Position numbers and translations under genes: made by a program. The notes beneath the pieces were generated by a model. It had not been told where the DNA came from. It saw nothing but the letters and a program-made list of their open reading frames with translations, and made no database searches. This document shows positions 1 through 5,095 of a DNA stretch of 5,095 bases, one piece after another. Numbering within the stretch: position 1 is the stretch's first letter; every line of letters starts with the position of its first letter. The stretch is from Acidimicrobiia bacterium (lineage in GTDB: Bacteria; Actinomycetota; Acidimicrobiia; Acidimicrobiales; AC-14): contig JAFASB010000078.1 of the NCBI GenBank assembly GCA_019244985.1, forward strand, positions 1-5,095, read 5' to 3'.

Positions 1-2055
1 CACGAGCATGCCGCCCATGGCCGCGGCGCCCTCCATGAACACGGCGTCGCCGCCGTTGAGCTCGGTGAGGATGGCGGTGGACTCGTGGCCGAGCTCGGAA
101 AGGACAAGCTTGGTGATCGCACCCTCGGGGCCGGGCCCGGCGCCTGAGACCGCGCGGTTGGCGCTGCGCAGGTTGAGGAGGCCCATCGCGGCGTGGCCGG
201 CGACGTAGCGCCCGATGCGGGCGGCGCCGCCGTCGAGACGCTGGGGGTGGGCGTCGAACATCGGAATCAGCGTGGCCGCATTCACCGACATGCCGCCGCC
301 TCCGTCGCCGCTACCGATGCTCACGCTCTCGTTGCCGAGCGTGGCGCGAGCGACGGTCCATCCGCCGTCGACCGGTCCGACGACGTCGTCGTCGGGCACG
401 AAGACGTCGTTGAAGAAGACCTCGTTGAACTCCGAGCCGCCGGTCGTCATCTTCAGCGGCCGGACCTCGACGCCCGGGGCGCGCATGTCGATGGCCACCA
501 TCGTGATGCCTTCGTGCTTGGGTACGTCGGGGTTGGTGCGGATGGTGGCGAAGCCCATGCCGGCAACGTGGGCGCCCGACGTCCACACCTTCTGTCCGTT
601 GACGAGCCAGCCGCCCTCGACCCGCGTGCCCCGCGTCTTGATGCCTGCTGCATCCGACCCTGCGTCGGGCTCGCTGAACAGCTGGCACCAGATGACCTCG
701 CTGCGCATGGCCGGCAGCACCCAGCGGTCGAGTTGGTCCTTGTTGCCGTGCTGGATGATCGTCAGGATGTTCCACGCCGTGATGCCGAGCGACAACTTGC
801 TGACGCCGGCGTCTGCGAACTCCTGCTCGATGACGAGCTGCTCGATCGCACCGGCCTCTCGGCCGTACGGCTTGGGCCAGTGCGGCATCCCGTAGCCGGT
901 CTCGATCAAGCGCTCGCGCTGCTGCTCGGACGACAGCCCCTTGAGGGACTCCGCGAACGCCCTCACCTCGGCGCGGATGGACTCGGCCTCGGGCGGAAGC
1001 TCGACCGCCTTCGCACGCTTCACACCATTTCGCGACAGTGAAGTGACGTCCTCGGCGGCGCTTCGGGAATCGAGTAGCGCTTTCAACGCAGTCGCTCGGC
1101 GCATGTAAAGGTGGGCGTCGTGCTCCCAGGTGATCGAGATGCCGCCGTGCACCTGAGTGTTGAGGTTGGCGCAGAGGTCGGCGGCGGGCCCGGCGAGCGT
1201 CGCCGCGACCGCCGCGGCGTACGTGAGTTGGTCGCCGCCGGTGGCCGCTGCGCGCGCTGCGTCCCACACGGCGGAGGTCGCCAGCTCGGTCGCCACGGCC
1301 ATGTTTGCGCAGTGGTGCTTCACGGCCTGATACATGGCGATCGGACGGCCGAACTGCTCGCGGTGCTTGGCGTACTCCGCAGCCAGCTCCGTGCACTCGC
1401 GGGCGACGCCGACGGCCTCGGCCGAGAGGATCACGCGAGCGAGGTCGACGAGCGCCTGCCGTCCGCCCGCGACGACCGTGGCCGGGGCGTCGGCCAAGGT
1501 GAGCCGGGCCGAGCGCCGCGTCGAATCGAGGTTGGGAGGCACCGCGAGTTCCACGCCGTCGCCCTTTTCGATCACCGCCACGTCGTCACCGACGACGACG
1601 AGCACCACGTCGGCGAGTCCGCCGCCCAGCACCGGCGCGGCGGATCCCGAAGCCTTGCCGCTGCTGATCGTCACGTTGCCCTCGAGCGCCACGCCGGCGG
1701 TGCGACTGCCGTCGGCGAGACCGGGGAGGAGGGCGGCCTTGAGGGCGTCGTCACCAGCGGCCGCCACGAACGCGCTGGCGATCACAGTCGGCACGAACGG
1801 ACCAGGCGTCACCGCCCGGCCCAGCTCCTCGACGACGACCACGAGCTCTTCGAGCCCGAAGCCCGAACCGCCGTAGGCCTCAGGCAGGTGCAGGCCGAGC
1901 CACCCGACCTCGACGATGTCGGACCACAGCTCGGGCAGCTCCTCGGCCGGCGCCTCGAGCAGGGCCCGTGCGGCGCCCCGGGCATCGCGCTTGAGCAGCA
2001 GCTCGGAGGCCGTGGCGCCCAGGGCGCGGTGGTCGTCGGTGATGGCGATCGTCAT
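1..2055 (-). CDS. Fused two-domain acyl-CoA dehydrogenase, FadE34-like (C-terminus outside window)
   Basis: FAD-dependent enzyme expected to introduce the alpha,beta double bond into an acyl-CoA in beta-oxidation, acting in the cytoplasm. One uninterrupted frame encodes 685 visible residues holding two tandem ACAD modules. Module 1 (about 1-325) has an N-terminal helical part with LPEAYGGSGFG (54-66), no TEPxAGSD motif in its middle domain, then REQFGRPI (232-239) and QVHGGISITWEHD (301-313). No catalytic YEGT-type glutamate follows the latter. Module 2 (about 345 onward) has GYGMPHWPKPYGR (387-399), FSEPDAGSD (460-468), NGQKVWTSGAH (486-496) and GSEFNEVFF (540-548). The frame runs off the window edge, so the terminal GGT-type FAD-binding segment is not seen. 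The start is ATG at 2053-2055, the only start codon after the upstream in-frame TGA. Mycobacterial FadE34 (ChsE3, about 711 residues, steroid side-chain oxidation) has the same fused design, so little is missing. A sterol substrate is inference. A perfect palindrome lies 17 bases upstream of the start. Confidence 0.9.
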   Translation of the reverse strand, partial: MTIAITDDHRALGATASELLLKRDARGAARALLEAPAEELPELWSDIVEVGWLGLHLPEAYGGSGFGLEELVVVVEELGRAVTPGPFVPTVIASAFVAAAGDDALKAALLPGLADGSRTAGVALEGNVTISSGKASGSAAPVLGGGLADVVLVVVGDDVAVIEKGDGVELAVPPNLDSTRRSARLTLADAPATVVAGGRQALVDLARVILSAEAVGVARECTELAAEYAKHREQFGRPIAMYQAVKHHCANMAVATELATSAVWDAARAAATGGDQLTYAAAVAATLAGPAADLCANLNTQVHGGISITWEHDAHLYMRRATALKALLDSRSAAEDVTSLSRNGVKRAKAVELPPEAESIRAEVRAFAESLKGLSSEQQRERLIETGYGMPHWPKPYGREAGAIEQLVIEQEFADAGVSKLSLGITAWNILTIIQHGNKDQLDRWVLPAMRSEVIWCQLFSEPDAGSDAAGIKTRGTRVEGGWLVNGQKVWTSGAHVAGMGFATIRTNPDVPKHEGITMVAIDMRAPGVEVRPLKMTTGGSEFNEVFFNDVFVPDDDVVGPVDGGWTVARATLGNESVSIGSGDGGGGMSVNAATLIPMFDAHPQRLDGGAARIGRYVAGHAAMGLLNLRSANRAVSGAGPGPEGAITKLVLSELGHESTAILTELNGGDAVFMEGAAAMGGMLV

Positions 2056-2062
2056 GCCTGGG

Positions 2063-2092
2063 ATCGAACCGCAAACTTGACCGCGCGGTCAA
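2063..2092 (-). promoter_or_regulatory. Possible weak promoter for the acyl-CoA dehydrogenase
   Basis: On the minus strand, TTGACC (2092-2087) resembles a -35 box. TTCGAT (2068-2063) lies 18 bases further on and matches only three of six -10 positions. Transcription would start about seven bases later, at or beside the ATG at 2055, giving a leaderless mRNA. This agrees with the lack of a Shine-Dalgarno sequence in the GCGGTTCGATCCCAGGC stretch before the start. The -35 and spacer coincide with the palindrome, so a bound repressor would block polymerase. The -10 match is poor, and this call depends on the context. Confidence 0.3.
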
Positions 2093-2096
2093 GTTT
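2073..2096. promoter_or_regulatory. Perfect 24-bp palindrome, probable TetR-type operator
   Basis: Half-site AAACTTGACCGC is followed directly by its exact reverse complement, with the axis between 2084 and 2085. Symmetry ends on both sides (C at both 2072 and 2097). The core reads TTGACC-GCGC-GGTCAA, a layout typical of operators bound by TetR-family dimers. It lies 17 bases before the ATG of the acyl-CoA dehydrogenase and contains the TGA stop codon (2089-2091) of the preceding CMD-like gene. The regulator is not in the window. A 10-bp stem with a 4-base GCGC loop could also form in RNA, but only three U residues follow it, so an intrinsic terminator is less likely than a DNA operator. Confidence 0.75.
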
Positions 2097-2736
2097 CGTC
2101 GTACCCGATCTGCTGCCCCAGGTTGGCGGCCTGGTAGTCGGCAGGAGCCGGGATCTCGACGATCGGATCCGGCCGGTTGTCGTACTCGAGCCGGAGCGCG
2201 ACCGAGATCACGGCGTGCATCGTGTACATCATCGTGATGTAGGTGAACTCGAGGACCTCCTCGTCGCTCAGGTGCTCTTGGAGGACGTCGAACACGGCGT
2301 CGTCGACGCGGCCAAAGCCGAGGACGAGGGCGTCGGTGTAGGCGAGCAGCGCCCGCTCGATCGGCGAGAACAGGTCCGAGACGGCCCATGCCTTGAGCGC
2401 TTCGATCTTGTCTTCGGAGTAGCCGAGCGCCCGGCACGACTTGCAGTGCTGGGAGAACACGAACTGGCTTCCGACCAGCCAGCCGGCGCGGGTCTGACCG
2501 AGCTCCCGCAGGGCGGGCGGCAGTTTCCGGTCGGGGCTGGCGTAGAGCCCGAAGCCTCGACAGGCGTGCTCCAGCACGTCCGGCGAGTTGGCGAACACCG
2601 TCCACCAGTCGCCGGGCGTACCCGTCTCCGTCCCGGGCTCCGCCACCGGGTCTCGGTCGCCGAACAGGCGCGTGTACATCGACAGGACGATCGGCGCCTC
2701 GGCGGCGTCGCGGGGGATCTGCTTCAGTCGCGGCAT
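2089..2736 (-). CDS. Carboxymuconolactone decarboxylase / AhpD-like family protein
   Basis: A soluble alpha-helical protein of 215 residues with no signal peptide or membrane segment. The CMD core spans about residues 45-185. The signature region is SQFVFSQHCKSCRALGYS (90-107), in which H97 lines up with the conserved histidine of CMD proteins of the xxQHxxxxxxxG type, while C98 and C101 form a CxxC pair. AhpD has CxxCxxxH; here the position four after C101 is glycine, so this is not a standard AhpD peroxidase-reductase site. Downstream, SPIERALLAYTDALV (124-138) and LSDEEVLEFTYITMMYTM (156-173) are typical of the family. ATG at 2734-2736 is the first possible start because an in-frame TAG, the stop of the upstream gene, lies 9 bases before it. 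The stop lies inside the palindrome before the next gene. The family includes gamma-carboxymuconolactone decarboxylase, AhpD and many proteins of unknown substrate; function here is unassigned. Confidence 0.85.
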   Translation of the reverse strand: MPRLKQIPRDAAEAPIVLSMYTRLFGDRDPVAEPGTETGTPGDWWTVFANSPDVLEHACRGFGLYASPDRKLPPALRELGQTRAGWLVGSQFVFSQHCKSCRALGYSEDKIEALKAWAVSDLFSPIERALLAYTDALVLGFGRVDDAVFDVLQEHLSDEEVLEFTYITMMYTMHAVISVALRLEYDNRPDPIVEIPAPADYQAANLGQQIGYDET

Positions 2737-2745
2737 CCCGCGCTT

Positions 2746-3693
2746 CTACACCACGAGCCTCGTCCGCGCCGCGTAAGCCTCCAGGATCTCGGCGGCCGTT
2801 CGGGCGGCATCTTCGACGATGTCGACCCAGTCGTAGCGGAGGATCCAGTGATTGCCGATGACGATGCGGTTCTGCTTTTGGAAGTCTCGGCGCCGGGCCA
2901 ACGGCGTGGCGTGGATGCTCCAACCGTCGACTTCGACCACGAGGTCGGCCTCGGGCCAATAGAAGTCCAGCCGGTACTCACCGTCGTCGCCGAAGACGAC
3001 TTCGACCTGAGGCGGCGGTAGGCCGCGGGCGCGGAAAAGCCGCTTCGCGCGCCGCTCGAGCTCGCTCGGTGGGTATCTGCCTGCGCCGAGGTCTTTGAGG
3101 GCGGTTCGAAGGGCGCTGACTCCTGGCTTGCCCTTTGCGGCCGCTCGCACTATTTCAGTCTCGACCGCCTTCGGCGTGAACAGCCTGGCAACGAAGGCGC
3201 GGATCATGGCTTCTTGCACGACCTCGGGCGCTACGGCCGCGGTGTCGAGCAGTCCCCGCATAGGACTCGTCACCGGGACGATGCCCTTCCGGAACGCCGG
3301 CGGCATCTTCTTCACCCGGTAGATCTTCACGCCCGGCACACGTGCGTTTTTGCCGTACTCCACCGAGAACTCGATTGCGTCAGCCGCAGGCTCGGGTCTC
3401 AGGTCCCATAACCACAGGCAAAGACGGTGCGACGCCAGCCCGCCTGTCGCGAAGCTTGCGGCAACTACGGCTTGTAGGGGTGTGATCGGGACGCTGTTGT
3501 CGACGAGTACGCCTCGATATGGCCGCCGCCACTCGCCGCGCTCCACCATGAGGTCGACTTGCCTCTGGGACAGGCCGGCCGCTCGTGCTTGGTCGGTGGT
3601 GACCACGCCTTCCTGCTTCCGTGAGCACTTAGCCACGCGTGACGTGGGTTCGTACTCACGGAAAGCTTGGACCATGGCCAGACATGATCCCAT
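2746..3693 (-). CDS. AbiEi-like winged-helix / DUF559 endonuclease-like protein
   Basis: 315 residues if started at ATG 3691-3693. The N-terminal segment, roughly 24-66 (KQEGVVTTDQARAAGLS, then WRRPYRGVLV), matches the winged-helix region of AbiEi-type antitoxin-like proteins. The middle part, LASHRLCLWLWDL (86-98) to about 200, is the usual linker domain of such actinobacterial proteins. The C-terminus (about 208-310) is DUF559, related to Vsr-like/PD-(D/E)XK nucleases: LDFYWPEADLVVEVDGWSIH (242-261), then RRRDFQKQNR (267-276) and HWILRYDW (282-289). D243, E254, D256 and H261 are plausible active-site residues. The start is ambiguous: ATG 3691-3693, ATG 3673-3675 and GTG 3634-3636 (MAKCSRKQEG, 296 residues) are all possible, none with a clear ribosome site. 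No AbiEii toxin gene is adjacent. GC is lower than in its neighbours. Family members are often linked to defence or toxin-antitoxin contexts, but the function of such orphans is unknown. Confidence 0.8.
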   Translation of the reverse strand: MGSCLAMVQAFREYEPTSRVAKCSRKQEGVVTTDQARAAGLSQRQVDLMVERGEWRRPYRGVLVDNSVPITPLQAVVAASFATGGLASHRLCLWLWDLRPEPAADAIEFSVEYGKNARVPGVKIYRVKKMPPAFRKGIVPVTSPMRGLLDTAAVAPEVVQEAMIRAFVARLFTPKAVETEIVRAAAKGKPGVSALRTALKDLGAGRYPPSELERRAKRLFRARGLPPPQVEVVFGDDGEYRLDFYWPEADLVVEVDGWSIHATPLARRRDFQKQNRIVIGNHWILRYDWVDIVEDAARTAAEILEAYAARTRLVV

Positions 3694-3706
3694 GGGGGTG
3701 TGACAG

Positions 3707-5095
3707 TTAGTCGGGTGCGCCCAACCGGCTGAGGATGTTCCTCGTGATCTGTTCGATCTGGGGGTCGCGGGCGGAGAGGCCGTGGGCCCAGTCGGTCGAT
3801 CCGGATGTGACCACCGTGGCGCCCGCGTCGTTGGTGTACGCACCCAGGACGGCGTGGCCGTGGCGGATGCGCTCCATCGCCTCGGGTTCGCGGGTGCCGA
3901 AGATTCGGGAGGCGATGTATTCGAGTTCGCTCGGCTCACCCGGCTTGGGCGGACGGGGCGCGCTCTCCCGCGTGAAGTGCTGGGTCGGGCAGGTGCCGAG
4001 CATCTCGAACGACGCGGGCGTGCCATCCTCGCCCGTGGGATACGGCAGACCGTCGCGGTAGGTGAAGACGCACCCATCGCACTCGTAGCCGACGACCGTG
4101 GCGCCGGCGCCGAGCACGTCGCCATAGCCGAGGCCAGTGCCGTCGAAGATCCAGTGACCGGGGCGATGGACGGTGTAGCCACCGAGGCCTGAGGTGACAT
4201 TGCGACCGATGCGGTGGTAGCCGCCGCGGGTGAATGAGACACCGGTCATCTGGTTCTCCGGCCGGGTGACGACCACGTCCGACCAGAACGTGGTCACCTC
4301 ACGCTCGCGATCGGTCCCCATCAAGGGGTCGTCCCTGAAGAAGCCCTTGTAGCCGACGACGACGTCATGGTCGTCGCCCTCCAAGCGGACCTGCCACAGC
4401 GAGGTGTTGCCAGAGAAGAACGCGGCGTTGCCACCGCGGCCGATGAAGGCTTCGACCGTGTCGCGCATCCCGCGCGACCAGTACTCGTCGTGGCCGACCG
4501 ACAGATACAGGCTGGCGCCGTCGAGCACCTCGGGGTGCAACTCGAGGTCGGCGTTCGTACAGACGCCGAGCTCGAATCCCTCGCGCTCGCACCAGTCGAT
4601 GAACGGCCGCTCCCAGTCAGGCCAGCCCGCCGAGCCCGCCCACTCCGACAGGTGGTTGAGCCGGAGGTAGCCGACGTGGGCCGCGTTCTGCGGATCGGGA
4701 GCGCCAGTGGCAGTGACGCGCCGTCCCTTGCCCGGCGGCTTGTACAGATACCCCGGCGCCATCGGCCGCTGCATGGCGACGTGGGTCCCGCCGGTGTACA
4801 GGTTCCGGCCGCCGAAGTCGTTGTAGGCGTGCCAGGTGTTGGTCGCCAGTGCCAGCACGATTCGTGCGCCGGAAGACGGACGCACCACGAAGAAGGCGTA
4901 GTCGCGCCGGACCTTCTCGCCGACGTCGATCTCCATGACGACCTCGTAGTAACCGGACCGCCAATCGGGTTGAACGTCGACGGTCAGCGCGACCGGCCAC
5001 CCGCAGCCGGCGGCGGAGGATTCCTTCGGGATCTCGTGCTCCTCGGCCGCAACGTCGTGCGACTTGAAGACGACCTCGCGCCGAGCACCGACCCG
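3707..5095 (-). CDS. N,N-dimethylformamidase beta (large) subunit-like protein (N-terminus outside window)
   Basis: The open frame enters at the window edge and ends with TAA at 3707-3709, giving 462 visible residues. Recognisable family segments, numbered from the edge, are GYYEVVMEIDVG (47-58), NTWHAYNDFGGRNLY (86-100), LHPEVLDG (186-193), GHDEYWSRGMRD (201-212) and FFSGNTSLWQVR (226-237), then GYECDGCVF (336-344). These match the C-terminal domain of the dimethylformamidase large subunit, which hydrolyses N,N-dimethylformamide to dimethylamine and formate. That enzyme carries a mononuclear iron held by two tyrosines and a glutamate; Y205 in HDEYWS (codon 4481-4483) is a candidate ligand, the others I cannot place by eye. 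Many actinobacterial proteins of about 500 residues carry this domain without proven activity, so the substrate is unassigned. No small (alpha) subunit gene is in the window. A methionine at 4934-4936 is internal, because conserved sequence continues upstream of it. The next gene follows after 13 bases. Confidence 0.8.
   Translation of the reverse strand, partial: RVGARREVVFKSHDVAAEEHEIPKESSAAGCGWPVALTVDVQPDWRSGYYEVVMEIDVGEKVRRDYAFFVVRPSSGARIVLALATNTWHAYNDFGGRNLYTGGTHVAMQRPMAPGYLYKPPGKGRRVTATGAPDPQNAAHVGYLRLNHLSEWAGSAGWPDWERPFIDWCEREGFELGVCTNADLELHPEVLDGASLYLSVGHDEYWSRGMRDTVEAFIGRGGNAAFFSGNTSLWQVRLEGDDHDVVVGYKGFFRDDPLMGTDREREVTTFWSDVVVTRPENQMTGVSFTRGGYHRIGRNVTSGLGGYTVHRPGHWIFDGTGLGYGDVLGAGATVVGYECDGCVFTYRDGLPYPTGEDGTPASFEMLGTCPTQHFTRESAPRPPKPGEPSELEYIASRIFGTREPEAMERIRHGHAVLGAYTNDAGATVVTSGSTDWAHGLSARDPQIEQITRNILSRLGAPD

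Noticed and set aside
193..1041. A 282-codon open frame on the plus strand
   Set aside because: It is antisense to the conserved second module of the acyl-CoA dehydrogenase and has no recognisable domain.
1020..1110. A boundary between two separate acyl-CoA dehydrogenase genes
   Set aside because: Two ACAD modules are present, but the linker (residues about 320-350) is open with no stop and no start codon with a ribosome site. A single fused protein is the simpler reading.
311..1396. A 361-codon minus-strand open frame
   Set aside because: It overlaps the dehydrogenase in a shifted frame, is arginine-rich and low in complexity, and lacks the ACAD motifs that are continuous in the true frame.
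2073..2096. Intrinsic terminator after the CMD-like gene
   Set aside because: The palindrome could form a hairpin, but it has only three U residues after the stem, is symmetrical to the base, and lies right before a co-directional gene. An operator fits better.
1880..2959. A 359-codon minus-strand open frame
   Set aside because: It is an arginine- and proline-rich out-of-frame product crossing the CMD-like gene and the ends of both neighbours.
1111..3021. A 636-codon open frame on the plus strand
   Set aside because: It lies antisense to three recognisable genes (the dehydrogenase, the CMD-like gene and part of the DUF559 gene) and crosses their boundaries. Its translation is rich in R, G, H, V and D with no family motif, as expected for antisense frames in GC-rich DNA.
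2746..3693. A complete type IV toxin-antitoxin (AbiEi/AbiEii) pair
   Set aside because: Only the AbiEi-like head is seen. The adjacent genes are dimethylformamidase-like and CMD-like, with no nucleotidyltransferase toxin.
3694..4242. An N-terminal extension of the DUF559 protein by up to 183 residues
   Set aside because: The extra sequence is low-complexity Ser/Pro/Ala/Arg and lies out of frame over the conserved dimethylformamidase-like domain. The family similarity begins only near 3625.

Overview
The window is a GC-rich (roughly 65-75% GC by hand counts on sampled lines) bacterial segment. Its codon use, weak or absent Shine-Dalgarno sequences and gene families (a fused two-domain acyl-CoA dehydrogenase of the mycobacterial FadE34 type and an AbiEi-like/DUF559 protein) point to an actinobacterium. 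The species cannot be named from the sequence. No rRNA, tRNA, CRISPR array, insertion sequence or integrase is visible, and no gap between genes exceeds about 35 bases.

All four genes lie on the minus strand, so transcription runs from high to low coordinates. In that order they are: (1) the C-terminal 462 residues of a protein related to the large (beta) subunit of N,N-dimethylformamidase (3707-5095, start outside the window); (2) an orphan protein with an AbiEi-like winged-helix N-terminus and a DUF559 nuclease-like C-terminus (2746-3693, start uncertain); (3) a carboxymuconolactone decarboxylase/AhpD-like protein (2089-2736); (4) a fused acyl-CoA dehydrogenase with a degenerate N-terminal half and a canonical C-terminal half (1-2055, last few tens of residues outside the window).

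Gaps between the first three genes are 13 and 9 bases, which suggests co-transcription. The 33-base gap before the dehydrogenase holds the main regulatory signal. This is a perfect 24-bp palindrome (2073-2096) that also covers the stop codon of the preceding gene, and it looks like a TetR-type operator for the dehydrogenase. A weak promoter overlapping it would start transcription at or next to the ATG, giving a leaderless mRNA.

The dehydrogenase fits CoA-ester beta-oxidation, possibly of a sterol or other bulky side chain by analogy with FadE34. The CMD-like and dimethylformamidase-like proteins are enzyme-family members whose substrates cannot be read from the sequence. The DUF559 gene is the outlier: it is lower in GC and belongs to a family linked to defence or toxin-antitoxin contexts, yet it sits tightly between metabolic genes. 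Nothing here proves a new multi-gene system. The operator and the out-of-place DUF559 gene are the two points most worth following.
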